From: Actinoalloteichus hoggarensis
GTDB lineage: Bacteria > Actinomycetota > Actinomycetes > Mycobacteriales > Pseudonocardiaceae
Assembly (NCBI RefSeq): GCF_002234535.1
Contig: NZ_CP022521.1
Location: forward strand, 1-64,000
DNA length: 64,000 nt
Direction of reading: 5' to 3'
The position numbers were made by a program, and so were the translations under genes. Of this stretch, positions 40,423-49,322 are shown piece after piece (within the stretch, counting starts at the first letter, position 1; every line of letters begins with the position of its first letter). The notes below the pieces were generated by a model. The model was not told the origin of the DNA. It worked only from the letters and a program-made list of their open reading frames with translations, and ran no database searches.

Positions 40423-42171
40423 GTGCTACAGGGTGACGTCGGGCTGGAACTCGGTGCTCGGATCGCAGCCGCGCTGCGAACGGCACTGGACGTGTCGATC
40501 ACTCCGGAAGAAGCCCTGATCCGACCCTCCGGCAGAGCGGGCGTCGACTACCAGTGCAACGTGGCGATGAGCCTCGCCAAGCGGCTCGGTCGTCAGCCGC
40601 GCGAGGTGGCGGCGGCGGCCGTCGAACACCTCGCCGCGGACGACCTGGTCGCGAGCACGGAGATCGCGGGCCCCGGCTTCGTCAACATCGTGCTTCGTGA
40701 CGACTGGCTCGGCGCCAGGCTGTCGGCCCTGCTCGCCGATCCGAGAGCGGGAGTGCCCGAGGTCGACGCCCCCCGCCGGTTCGCGATCGACTACTCCAGC
40801 CCCAACCTGGCCAAGGAGATGCACGTCGGCCACCTGCGCTCCTCGATCATCGGAGACGCGCTGCTTCGGCTGATCCGCTTCGTCGGCCACGAGGTCGTGC
40901 CGCACAACCACGTCGGCGACTGGGGAACACCCTTCGGCATGCTCATCGAGCATCTGCTCGACGAAGGCTGGACCGCCGACGGCTCGCAGACCCACGCCAT
41001 CGCCGACCTGAACGGCTTCTACCAGCAGGCCCGGCTGAAGTTCGACGCCGACGCCGACTTCGCCGACCGGGCCCGGCGGCGTGTCGTGCTCCTCCAGGGC
41101 GGTGACGAGGCGACGCTCGCGCTCTGGCAGCGGTTCGTCGACGAGTCGACCCGTCATTTCGAGGAGGTCTACCGGCTCCTGGGGATCTCGCTGCGACGGG
41201 AGGACCTCTACGGCGAGAGCTTCTACAACCCGATGCTCGACGACACGGTCACCGAGCTGACGGCCAAGGGCCTCACCGAGCTCAGCGACGGCGCCGTCTG
41301 CGTCTTCCCACCCGGCTTCACCAACCGTGAGGGCGAACGGCTGCCGCTGATCGTCCGCAAGTCCGACGGCGGCTACGGCTACCCGGCCACCGACCTCGCG
41401 ACCGCGCGGTACTGGGCGGACGATCGTGCGGCGACCGACCTGCTCTACGTCGTCGGCAATCCGCAGGCCCAGCACTTCGCGATGGTCTTCGCCGTCTGCG
41501 AGCAGGCGGGTTGGCTGACCGAGAAGCACCGTGCCGAGCACGTCGGATTCGGCTCGATCCTCGGCGCCGACGGCAAGACGATCCGCACCAGGGCGGGCGG
41601 CTCGGTGAAGCTCGTCGAACTGCTGAACGAGGCCGTCGACCGCGCGAGCGCGGTGGTGGCGGAGCGCACCGAGCTCGACGCCGAGGCGAGGGCGTCGGTG
41701 GCGCACGCGGTGGGCATCGGCGCGGTGAAGTACGCCGACCTCTCCAGCGATCGGGAGAAGGACTACGTCTTCTCCTGGGACAAGATGCTCGCCATGGACG
41801 GCAACACCGCCGTCTACCTCCAGTACGCCAACACGCGGATCCTGTCGATCCTGCGGAAGGCGGAGTCCCGGCCGGAGCCCGGCACACCGGTGAACCCGGC
41901 AGACCCCGCGGAACGGGCGTTGGCGCTGGCGCTGCTGCGCTTCCCCGCCGCGGTGGCGGCCGCGGTGGACGGCCTGGCACCGCACCGGATCTGCGGGCAC
42001 CTCTACGAGCTCGCCACCGCGTTCTCGGCCTTCTACGAGCGGTGCCCGATCCTGGCGGCGGACACCCCCGAGGACGTCCGCGGATCACGACTGGTGTTGG
42101 CGGCCCTCACCTCACAGGTGTTGACGCTGGGGTTGTCGTTGCTCGGCATCGAGGCTCCCGAACGACTCTGA
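40423..42171 (+). CDS. argS: Arginyl-tRNA synthetase
   Basis: Charges tRNA-Arg with arginine. GTG 40423 is chosen because AGGAGG at 40409-40414 sits 8 bases upstream; an in-frame GTG at 40387 lacks such a site. The 582-residue protein has the class I HIGH motif as HVGH (residues 134-137) in SSPNLAKEMHVGHLRSSIIGD. As in many ArgS enzymes, the KMSKS loop is degenerate (DGKTIRTRAGG). The C-terminal anticodon-binding domain ends LSLLGIEAPERL. The N-terminal additional domain (ArgS_add) covers about residues 1-95. Confidence 0.97.
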   Translation: MLQGDVGLELGARIAAALRTALDVSITPEEALIRPSGRAGVDYQCNVAMSLAKRLGRQPREVAAAAVEHLAADDLVASTEIAGPGFVNIVLRDDWLGARLSALLADPRAGVPEVDAPRRFAIDYSSPNLAKEMHVGHLRSSIIGDALLRLIRFVGHEVVPHNHVGDWGTPFGMLIEHLLDEGWTADGSQTHAIADLNGFYQQARLKFDADADFADRARRRVVLLQGGDEATLALWQRFVDESTRHFEEVYRLLGISLRREDLYGESFYNPMLDDTVTELTAKGLTELSDGAVCVFPPGFTNREGERLPLIVRKSDGGYGYPATDLATARYWADDRAATDLLYVVGNPQAQHFAMVFAVCEQAGWLTEKHRAEHVGFGSILGADGKTIRTRAGGSVKLVELLNEAVDRASAVVAERTELDAEARASVAHAVGIGAVKYADLSSDREKDYVFSWDKMLAMDGNTAVYLQYANTRILSILRKAESRPEPGTPVNPADPAERALALALLRFPAAVAAAVDGLAPHRICGHLYELATAFSAFYERCPILAADTPEDVRGSRLVLAALTSQVLTLGLSLLGIEAPERL

Positions 42172-42200
42172 GGTTCGCTCTCCTCCTTTCCGATGGTTTC

Positions 42201-42235
42201 GCGGGCATCGGGACGACCACCGTCTCGATGCCCGC
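42201..42235 (+). terminator. Probable argS terminator
   Basis: GCGGGCATCG (42201-42210) and its exact complement (42226-42235) with a 15-base loop, 30 bases after the argS stop. The rest of the 293-base gap to the next gene shows no ORF. GTATCGGATAA just before the downstream ribosome-binding site may be a promoter -10 region. Confidence 0.6.
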
Positions 42236-42464
42236 TTCGATGCGTTACGCCGACTCGCGGAGTCCGACTCACACGAACGGCGGCATGCGGGGCCGAAGCC
42301 CGTCTACCGGTTATCGACCGGTCATCGATCGCTCACCGCCGTCGGTCGCATCGGCGGCCGGTAGCCGGTCGTCGCTTTCTCCTCAACTGGTACCCCTGCT
42401 CTGAGTAGAGCAGAAATGCGCGACTCACCCATTGTCGTGAAGTATCGGATAAGGAGGCCTGTCC

Positions 42465-43076
42465 GTGAACCGCTCACCAGGGCACGCGACCGGAAACAAT
42501 GCCGACGTGTTGCCCGCCCGGCTGGAGCCGGACGTCGCGCTTCCCACCCCTGCGGAGCACCTCGCGACGGCCGCAGCCGATCTGCTCGGATGGCAGGGCG
42601 TCGTGCTGCCGGCTCTCACCCTCTTCGGCAGGCGCGTCATTCCCGTCGCCGAGCTGATTCACGAGGCGCATGCGGAGCGGTTGTGTCTCGGTTATGCGCC
42701 GGTCGTCGACCGAGCCTCGGTGGAGACCTGGGTCTGGCCGGAGTTGACCGCGCAGGTGCCGCCGCCCGCCGTCCGCATCGCGGGAATGCTGTCGCTCGGC
42801 AGGCACTGGCGTACGGGGCTCGCCTCCGTCGCGCCGTTCGCCCGCTTCTGCGGCGCGGCCGTGGTGCTGCCCGACGGCGTGCTGGGGCTCGCGGACTTCC
42901 AGGACAACTGTCTGCCACGTGCGCAGCGACACGACGTCACCGTGCTGACGGCCACGGTCGCCGACGACCGCCTCGACGTCGCCCAGTCGGCCTGGCCCGA
43001 GCTGGTGGATCCGACGGTGACGGTGACCGGGCTGTGGCTCAACGAGGTGGTCTACGAGCGGATGCTCGCCGAATAA
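42465..43076 (+). CDS. Conserved hypothetical protein
   Basis: A 203-residue protein starting at GTG 42465 with a strong AAGGAGG about 8 bases upstream. I do not recognise a family. It has no signal peptide and no membrane segment. Visible features are a mixed alpha/beta pattern with aliphatic strands (AAVVLPDGVLGLADF, DVTVLTATVADDRLDV), LLGWQGVVLPALTLFGRRVIPVAELIHEAHAERL near the start, and the end TVTVTGLWLNEVVYERMLAE. Codon use is typical for the window. It precedes the NAD(P)-binding protein gene by about 120 bases. Confidence 0.7.
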   Translation: MNRSPGHATGNNADVLPARLEPDVALPTPAEHLATAAADLLGWQGVVLPALTLFGRRVIPVAELIHEAHAERLCLGYAPVVDRASVETWVWPELTAQVPPPAVRIAGMLSLGRHWRTGLASVAPFARFCGAAVVLPDGVLGLADFQDNCLPRAQRHDVTVLTATVADDRLDVAQSAWPELVDPTVTVTGLWLNEVVYERMLAE

Positions 43077-43202
43077 GGGCTCCCGCCGATACGCGAGAAC
43101 CCGACGTCCCCGGAGCGCGACCCGGCATGGCATCGCGGGGCAGGCGGACGACGACGGGCTGTGAGACGGCGCGCGAGACGAACCCGCACTACTGTGATCG
43201 TC

Positions 43203-43853
43203 GTGCATGTGGTGATCGCGGGCGGACACGGAAAGATCGCACTTCGACTTGAACGACTGCTGAGTGCGCGCGGCGACAGCGTCATCGGACTGGTCCGCAA
43301 CCAGGACCATCTGGACGAGGTGGCCGACACCGGCGCGCAGGCGGTCCTCTGCGATCTCGAACAGGCCTCGGTGTCCTTCGTCGCCGACACGCTCGATCGC
43401 GCGGACACGGTGGTGTTCGCCGCAGGGGCAGGCCCCGGGAGCGGGGCCGCGAGGAAGGACACGGTGGATCGGGCCGCCGCGGTGCTGCTCGCCGATGCGA
43501 GTGTGGCGGCGGGCGTGCGGCGATATCTGCTGGTCAGCTCGATGGGAGTGGACCGGGCGGACGATCCCGACCTCGACGAGGTGTTCGCCGCGTATCTGCG
43601 GGCGAAGAAGGCCGCCGAAGACGAGCTGCGGACGAAGGACCTGGACTGGGCGGTGCTGCGGCCGGGTTCGCTGACCGACGAACAGGGGACGGGACTCGTC
43701 CGGCTGGCCCCTTCCGTGGCGCCCGGCTCCATCAGCAGGGACGACGTCGCCTCGGTCCTTCTCGGGCTGCTGGATCTCCCGGAGCTGGGCGGGATCACGG
43801 CTGAGCTCGTAGGCGGATCGACGCCGATCCCGGAGGCGTTGGCGACACTGTGA
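43203..43853 (+). CDS. NAD(P)-binding atypical SDR family protein
   Basis: Rossmann-fold protein of 216 residues, related to NAD(P)H-binding atypical short-chain dehydrogenases (NmrA/YwnB-like). MHVVIAGGHGKIALRLERLLSARGDSVIGLVRN is the nucleotide site with GGHGKIA. LLVSSMGVDRADDPD, YLRAKKAAEDELRTKDLDWAVLRPG is the usual catalytic-side region. These proteins often act as redox sensors or reductases of unknown substrate. The start is GTG 43203; GTG 43194 is also possible, and neither has a clear ribosome-binding site. Confidence 0.85.
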   Translation: MHVVIAGGHGKIALRLERLLSARGDSVIGLVRNQDHLDEVADTGAQAVLCDLEQASVSFVADTLDRADTVVFAAGAGPGSGAARKDTVDRAAAVLLADASVAAGVRRYLLVSSMGVDRADDPDLDEVFAAYLRAKKAAEDELRTKDLDWAVLRPGSLTDEQGTGLVRLAPSVAPGSISRDDVASVLLGLLDLPELGGITAELVGGSTPIPEALATL

Positions 43854-43920
43854 CGTGGAGGGAAGCCCTCGGCGCGGCCGGATCGAGGCGTCGGGCCGCG
43901 TGACCGTGCGCGCGACCGAG

Positions 43921-43953
43921 GTGGTGACCTCCGCCATTGACGGAGGTCACCAC
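43921..43953. terminator. Inverted repeat, probable terminator
   Basis: GTGGTGACCTCCG (43921-43933) and its exact complement (43941-43953) around a 7-base loop, 68 bases after the stop of the SDR-like gene and before the isonitrile-synthase gene. Confidence 0.65.
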
Positions 43954-43990
43954 TGGGCCCTGACTCGTGAGTTTCTTGTGTGTTTCTGGT

Positions 43991-44090
43991 GTGCTTACCC
44001 ATAAGGGTGCACGATGGGACACGTTTCGCAGTCATAACGGCCATACCGGGCGACAAGTTTCATTCCCTTGGGTGGTCACGTGCTTACCCA
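43991..44090 (+). promoter_or_regulatory. Upstream region of the isonitrile-synthase fusion gene with a repeated 11-mer
   Basis: GTGCTTACCCA occurs twice, at 43991-44001 and 44080-44090, in a 225-base leader that is less GC-rich than its surroundings. Repeated motifs of this kind can be operator sites. The promoter itself is not located with confidence. Confidence 0.4.
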
Positions 44091-44178
44091 GCAGGTTCGA
44101 CTCCGCTGCGATCCGTTGCGACAATGCTTCCTCGCGTGACAACCGCTGTCGCGGATTCGGTGGGGGAGGCATGCGCGC

Positions 44179-47100
44179 GTGATGGGTCAGGACGGGCTCT
44201 TGTTGTCCTGGGAGCATTCGGCCGCTGAGGCTGTGCCTGCGAGAACAGGCCCGAGCATTCCTCGACCGGACGCGCTGAGACCGGCCCCGTTAGCCCGAAT
44301 GGCCGCAGAGGAGGTACTCACCGCGGAGCAGCTCGACACACTTCTGCGTGCGGGCGGCTATCCGCTCACCGTCGTCGAGAAACAGAACGGCATCCTGCTC
44401 ACCGGCCCGGGCACCGGTACGGGAATACGAATACCGGCACCCGTCGACCGGCTGGCGGTGTACCGGGTATTGGTGCGGCTTCGCCAGACCCGTTCCCGGA
44501 CCGACGTGGACTGGCAGCAGGACACCGTCGGGCAGGCCGAAGCGGGCGGGATCTTCCGGGACCGGACCGTCGGCGACCGACGCCGGTTCGACGTGCTCGG
44601 CGAACGACAGGTCATCGCGGGCGGGTCCGACCTGCCGCCCGAGCTTCCCCGCGGCCCGTTCGCGCTGCACTGCGTGGTGTTGCCCGCCGACCGTGTCGAC
44701 ACACTCTTTCCCGCGACGCCGCTGCCCGAGTCGTCGGCGGCCGAGGCACGCAGCCGACTGCGCTTTCTGACCGATTCGGATGGAGCGATCGCCTTTCCGC
44801 TGTTCGGGATGCCCGACGTCGGCCCGATCGGTGCGGCGGCAGGCCGGCGCACCCTCATCGCGGAGCTGACGTCCTCGGCAGGTGCGCTCCTGCTGGCCGA
44901 ACCCGATCTGCTGGGCGGTCGAGGTTCGTGGCGGGTCGAGCTGGAGACCGAGCCCGGCGCGCCGATGCTCGGTGGATCGCAGCAGATCTGGCCCGCCCGG
45001 CACGTCGTCCGCAGGCAGGTGCAGGGCAGGCTGGATCGAAGCTGGTCGCTGACGGAGCTGCTGGGCACCGACCCACTGCTCCGGCTCTACGCGGCGGCCA
45101 GACCCGCGCTGCTCGCCCTCGTCGACACCGAGTCCGGAGCGACCGCGGTGTTGCGATCCGCCCAGGTCCACCCGGCACACCCGGAGTTCCCCGGCGGCAC
45201 GCTGCCGGTCAGCATCAGCGCCTTGATCAGTGGTCAGGACCGGCATTCCCCGACACTGCTGCAGCGGGCGGTGGAGAACCGCTTCGAGCGCGCCGAGAGC
45301 GAGCTGGATCACTTCGTCGAATTCGTCGTGCGTCCGGTCGTCGTGCTCTTCCGGGTCCTGCTCGACCGGTACGGGTTCGGGCTGTCGGGGCTCGACGAGG
45401 CGAACGTCGCCGTAGAGCTGTCGCCCGAGCTGCACCTCACCGGTCGGGTGGTGCTTCGTGATCCGACGGTGCCGACCGAGGCGGCCTGCACGCGGGACGC
45501 GGACGGCTGTGAGGCGGGCGACGGGATGCGGGTGCTGTACGACCTGCTCGGTGTACTGGCCGTCGCCTTCCGGCGGTGCACCGCCTGGTTCGACCGATAC
45601 TCCGCCCACGACGTCCGGCGGGCCGTGACCGACGTGCTGACGGAGGAGCTGCGGTTCCTGCGTCCCGAGACCGCGGCGCGGCTCGACACCGATCACCCGC
45701 TGCGGCGATTCGTCCACAGCGTCTCGACCGCACAGGACGAACAGCTCAAGGACGTGCTCGCCGAGGTGCGCGGCCGTACCCAGGCCCGGCGGGCGGGGCA
45801 GACTCGGCGCCGGCCCTCGGTGTTCATCCAGCTGGACTCCGCCGACCCAGAGGGAAGCCTGCCTGGACTGCGTCGATTCCGCTGGGACGTGACCGACGCG
45901 GGCGGGGAGGTGTTCCTCGTGCGGGGTGAGGACGTTCGGCGCACCGTGGCGCGGATCAAGGAGCGGGAGCGCCTGGAGACGGTGGCGGTCATCGCCGACT
46001 CCTCGGCGAACTGGCCACTGCTCGTCCGCGAGTTCCCTCGGGCGGTGCGGCTCGTCCTCGGCCCGCCCTCGGCGGACACCGCGGCCGCCGCCACGAACAG
46101 TCCGACGATCCAGAGCTTCGAGACCACACCTCGGCCCGCCGCCGAGGGGGTCGACCAGCCGCGCCTCTCCTACGCATGCTCGCTGGCCGGGCTGCGCATC
46201 GGTGAACTGCGGACCAATCGGCCCGCGCGTCGCCAAGCGGTGCGGCTGTCCATGGCGGAGAGCCGCTCCATCGTCGACACACTGGTCCGCGGTGCCGACA
46301 GTGCCGCGGCCCGGGTGGCCGTGAACGCACGACGACATCTCGCGGATCGACTCGGCGCGGTGGGCTCCGAACAGGAGCGGACCGTGTTGTTGATCCATCA
46401 CCTTCTCACCCGGAAGCAGTTCATCAAGGGTGCGCGGTCGAACTACCCGCCGGAGCAGGCGATGCGGGACATGCGTCCGTTTCTGGCACGCGACGCGCCC
46501 ATCCGCATGGTCATCACCGGATTCCCGATCAAGCACGGTCAGAACGGCCTGAAGGCCGCTGGTCTGCTGCCGGATCTCGCTGAACTGGGCGTCCTGGTTC
46601 GGCTGCGCGAACTGACGAAGGCCGTCGCACAGATCTATCCGCCGGGGGTTCGGCTGACGGTGCTGACCGACGGCCAGCACTTCCACTCCCGGCCGGACTC
46701 GGCGACGGCGGCCTATCAGCGGACGCTGCACGGCTATCTGGCTCTGGTCGGCGCCGACGACGTCATCGAGCTGACCGACATCGACGAGTTGGCGGGCGAC
46801 CGGCTGACGCCGCGGCGCAAAGCCGAACGGAGCGGCCGCATCCGTCGGTATCACCAGGGACTGCTCACCCTGCTCGACGGCCTGGACGTGGCGGCGGACC
46901 CGCTCGGCACGCTGGACGAGGTCGTGCGCCGGTCCCTCCGGCCCAAGGGCGGGGTGCTCGACGCCGGGCTCGCCCACGACCTCCTGACCGCGTTGCCGGA
47001 CTTCTTCCATTCCGCTCTCTACTCGACCGCGCCCGACGTCCCGCCCGCCGCCGATTCGATGAGCTGGTCGGCTCGGGTGTTCGCCGACGTGTTCGACGTG

Positions 47101-47529
47101 CGCGATTCCGCCGCGGGGGAGGCCGTGCTCGACGCGCGCAGACAGGTGTTGCGACGGGCCTGGCGGTCGGCCGTGCGTTACGTGGTGGTCCGGCGCGCCG
47201 ACCACGATTCCGACTACGAGGACGTCTTCCCGGCACGGGTCCGGTTGACGAACGTGCCGAGACCGGGCCGCTGCGGGTTCTCGGGGCTGGGCGGCTCCGG
47301 GCTGCTGCCCTGGCACGGGACGGGCGCCGTCGACCGAAAGGGCAACGTCTCGACGGATTTCGCCGTCTCGCTGTACGACCAGGCCTTCGTTCCGGTGTAC
47401 TCGCCGCTGCTCGGCACCAGACAGCCCTGGATGATGGTGCCGATCACGGCCGCTCGGGTGGTGCCCGGCCAGCTCGGTGCGCGACTCGACCCCGAGTTCG
47501 CCAGCACTATTCGACTGCGCAGGAGGTGA
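44179..47529 (+). CDS. Multidomain protein with C-terminal isocyanide synthase (PvcA/DIT1) domain
   Basis: A 1116-residue protein. Residues about 730-1110 match the pyoverdine/dityrosine (PvcA, DIT1) family: MVITGFPIKHGQNGLKAAG near 780, LPDLAELGVLVRLRELTKAV, YPPGVRLTVLTDGQHF near 830, VRLTNVP, and LLPWHGTG near 1044. PvcA/IsnA enzymes convert the amino group of Tyr or Trp to an isonitrile using ribulose 5-phosphate. The first 700 residues are not clearly recognised. Residues 377-434 (FVVRPVVVLFRVLLDRYGFG ending VVLRD) weakly recall the C-terminal part of IucA/IucC siderophore synthetases. Residues 545-630 form a small alpha/beta unit (VFIQLDSADPEGS, VAVIADSSANWPLL). GTG 44179 follows GGGGGAGG; codon 38 (44290-44292) is the rare leucine codon TTA. 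No partner dioxygenase gene is adjacent. Confidence 0.82.
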   Translation: MMGQDGLLLSWEHSAAEAVPARTGPSIPRPDALRPAPLARMAAEEVLTAEQLDTLLRAGGYPLTVVEKQNGILLTGPGTGTGIRIPAPVDRLAVYRVLVRLRQTRSRTDVDWQQDTVGQAEAGGIFRDRTVGDRRRFDVLGERQVIAGGSDLPPELPRGPFALHCVVLPADRVDTLFPATPLPESSAAEARSRLRFLTDSDGAIAFPLFGMPDVGPIGAAAGRRTLIAELTSSAGALLLAEPDLLGGRGSWRVELETEPGAPMLGGSQQIWPARHVVRRQVQGRLDRSWSLTELLGTDPLLRLYAAARPALLALVDTESGATAVLRSAQVHPAHPEFPGGTLPVSISALISGQDRHSPTLLQRAVENRFERAESELDHFVEFVVRPVVVLFRVLLDRYGFGLSGLDEANVAVELSPELHLTGRVVLRDPTVPTEAACTRDADGCEAGDGMRVLYDLLGVLAVAFRRCTAWFDRYSAHDVRRAVTDVLTEELRFLRPETAARLDTDHPLRRFVHSVSTAQDEQLKDVLAEVRGRTQARRAGQTRRRPSVFIQLDSADPEGSLPGLRRFRWDVTDAGGEVFLVRGEDVRRTVARIKERERLETVAVIADSSANWPLLVREFPRAVRLVLGPPSADTAAAATNSPTIQSFETTPRPAAEGVDQPRLSYACSLAGLRIGELRTNRPARRQAVRLSMAESRSIVDTLVRGADSAAARVAVNARRHLADRLGAVGSEQERTVLLIHHLLTRKQFIKGARSNYPPEQAMRDMRPFLARDAPIRMVITGFPIKHGQNGLKAAGLLPDLAELGVLVRLRELTKAVAQIYPPGVRLTVLTDGQHFHSRPDSATAAYQRTLHGYLALVGADDVIELTDIDELAGDRLTPRRKAERSGRIRRYHQGLLTLLDGLDVAADPLGTLDEVVRRSLRPKGGVLDAGLAHDLLTALPDFFHSALYSTAPDVPPAADSMSWSARVFADVFDVRDSAAGEAVLDARRQVLRRAWRSAVRYVVVRRADHDSDYEDVFPARVRLTNVPRPGRCGFSGLGGSGLLPWHGTGAVDRKGNVSTDFAVSLYDQAFVPVYSPLLGTRQPWMMVPITAARVVPGQLGARLDPEFASTIRLRRR

Positions 47530-47836
47530 TCGACGCCGGGCGTCGCGGCCGTCGATCAAGGGCGGCCCCGGAGCCCGGTCCGACGAGAAACCCTTGCCAG
47601 CACAGGGAAATCGGCCTGTCGCCGCGGCCATGAAGATCGTTTATCACCCGGTCGGTTGACGGGTCGGGTCCTCCGCCTGCCGCCCCGAGATGCCGATATT
47701 CACTCCGTGACCGGCCGGGCCGTGGTGCGTCGGCGCGCACGGACGGCCGGGTCGTGCGGCCCTGCCCGGGTCGAAGTCCGCCCGGCGTGATCACGTCCGG
47801 CGGTAGCTGCGCGTCGCGTGCTGAGGAGTGGTGCTC
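47530..47836. other. Intergenic gap, nothing recognised
   Basis: About 300 bases between the fusion gene and the small Cys-rich ORF. No convincing ORF on either strand, RNA gene or strong hairpin seen. Confidence 0.5.
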
Positions 47837-48178
47837 GTGGAATCGTCTGCACTCGCCGAGTGGACCTGGCCACCCAGGGACGCCTCATGGCCGAGTGGGT
47901 CCAGTTGTCGTCCGGCGGCGCGAGAGGCGCGGCACTCGGAGAAGAAACCCGCGCTGCTGCGGATGCCGCGTCGGGACAGCCGGTGCTCCTCCTGCCTTGC
48001 CGGCGTGCACCGGTGGCATCAGGAGTCCGTCGAGAACACCCGGGCCGCGGTGCTGCTGCGCTTCGAGTGCTCGTGTGAGGACTGTGGACGGTGTACCGAC
48101 GGGATGGTCCTGGTGACACCGCACCGCGAAGGTGAGGGAAGGCATCGCGCCAGGCGAGGCGTGCACCTGGCCGGATGA
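47837..48178 (+). CDS. Candidate small Cys-rich (zinc-binding?) protein
   Basis: A 113-residue ORF starting at GTG 47837 with GAGGAG 8 bases upstream. Third codon positions are strongly GC-biased through the middle and end, which supports coding. Cysteines are arranged as CSSC (50, 53), then CSCEDCGRC (78, 80, 83, 86), a layout typical of a metal-binding knuckle, with VHRWHQESVENTRAAVLLRFE between. No family is recognised. It lies downstream of the isonitrile-synthase gene on the same strand, and could be unrelated to it. Confidence 0.5.
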   Translation: MESSALAEWTWPPRDASWPSGSSCRPAAREARHSEKKPALLRMPRRDSRCSSCLAGVHRWHQESVENTRAAVLLRFECSCEDCGRCTDGMVLVTPHREGEGRHRARRGVHLAG

Positions 48179-48506
48179 GCCGCACCGTCGTCCTCGACGC
48201 GAGTCCGCGCGGTTGCGTCGTCGCCGGGGCTCACCTGACGGACGGCCGCCACTCGGCCGTCCGAGTCGGTGCCTCGATCGAAGTCAGCGCGGTCTGTCGA
48301 TCAGACGTCGCCGCGGCCCGGCATGGAGACCTCTCGTCGCACGATCGAGCCCGCCGGCCGCTCGGACCGCTGTGGTCGGGTCGGCTCGCGTCGGGCGGCC
48401 GCGGTCGAATCCTCGCGTCGGGGCGTGCTCGGGATCGTGGTGTCTCATCGGCTCGGCTTGGGTTTCGGCTTCGGCGCGACTCGGACGCCGCTCGTCGCGG
48501 GGCCGT
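48179..48506. other. Intergenic gap, nothing recognised
   Basis: About 330 bases between the Cys-rich ORF and the end of the tetR gene. Frames here are open but lack a start with ribosome-binding site and show no family features. Confidence 0.5.
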
Positions 48507-49133
48507 TCATTCCGTCGCCGGATCGAGTCGGGCCGACAGATATCCCCGGATCATGGCCTTCGCCTCGTCCACAACGTGTCCGTCGCCGATGGGATCGCGC
48601 CGGAACGCGAGGTTGAGCACCGCGTCGGCGGCCTCGATCGCGACGGCCAGCGGCAGCCGCAGGCTTTCCGCGGCGATCTCGAATCGAGGCGCGAGCAGCC
48701 GCGTGAGTCCGTCGGTGATCAGCGCGTTGTTCTCCTTGCGCTCGTCGAGAAGCTGGAGGTCCACGGCGTCGCCGAAGTGCAGTCGGGAGAATCCTGGGAC
48801 GGTGCGGTGCATCGCCACGTACACGTCGAAGACCGTGTCCACCGCCCCCCACCAGTCTCCCGGCGCGCTGGCGGCCAGCTGTTCGCGCACCCTGGCGAGG
48901 AAGTCGTCGAGGTTGCGCCTGGTCAGTTCCGCGACGACGGCCTTCTTGTCCGGGAAGAACTGGTACAGCGAGCCGACGGCGACGCCCGCGCGCTCGGCGA
49001 TGAGGGTGGTCGTCACTCCGTCGTAGCCGAGTTCGCTCACGAGTTCGGCGCAGGCGCTGAGCATTCTCTCGACTCGTTGTGTGCTGCGCTGTTGTACGGG
49101 ACGCCTACGGAGCGAGGTCGGGGCGATGGTCAC
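48507..49133 (-). CDS. TetR family transcriptional regulator
   Basis: A 208-residue repressor-type regulator. The start is GTG 49133 (MTIAPTSLRRRPVQQRSTQRVE), with GAGGAG about 8 bases upstream; an in-frame start at 49196 would overlap the divergent promoter. The HTH is MLSACAELVSELGYDGVTTTLIAERAGVAVGSLYQFFPDKKAVV. The C-terminal ligand domain includes DDFLARVREQLAASAPGDW and NLAFRRDPIGDGHVVDEAKAMIRGYL. It is divergent from the methyltransferase gene, which it probably controls. Confidence 0.93.
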   Translation of the reverse strand: MTIAPTSLRRRPVQQRSTQRVERMLSACAELVSELGYDGVTTTLIAERAGVAVGSLYQFFPDKKAVVAELTRRNLDDFLARVREQLAASAPGDWWGAVDTVFDVYVAMHRTVPGFSRLHFGDAVDLQLLDERKENNALITDGLTRLLAPRFEIAAESLRLPLAVAIEAADAVLNLAFRRDPIGDGHVVDEAKAMIRGYLSARLDPATE

Positions 49134-49173
49134 AGCAACTCTCCTCACGGTGTGGTCGGTGGAGATCCGGGCC

Positions 49174-49218
49174 TTTTCACGTGAGCTGCGTCTCACCTAG
49201 TATGCGAAGTAGTTTCGC
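49174..49218 (+). promoter_or_regulatory. Putative methyltransferase promoter with palindromic operator
   Basis: TTTTCA (49174-49179) and TAGTAT (49198-49203) are separated by 18 bases and could be -35 and -10. Between them lies TGAGCTGCGTCTCA (49182-49195), an interrupted palindrome with TGAG/CTCA arms. GCGAAGTAGTTTCGC (49204-49218) follows. Either is a plausible site for the divergent TetR protein. Confidence 0.45.
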
Positions 49219-49322
49219 GTCCGGGAGGGCGGCTCAACAGGCGGCTCCTCCCTTCTCTAACGATCTCGTTCGCCGGGAGCGACGGTGCGCTACCAGATCG
49301 AGCGAACGAGACAGGAGGCGTC

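Noticed and set aside
42416-43252. Arg-rich plus-strand frame overlapping the hypothetical gene at 42465
   Set aside because: Different frame from the gene with the strong ribosome-binding site; the composition is that of a shadow frame.
44290-47631. Long antisense frame opposite the isonitrile-synthase gene
   Set aside because: Typical high-GC shadow: it mirrors the GC3 pattern of the plus-strand gene and shows no family motifs.
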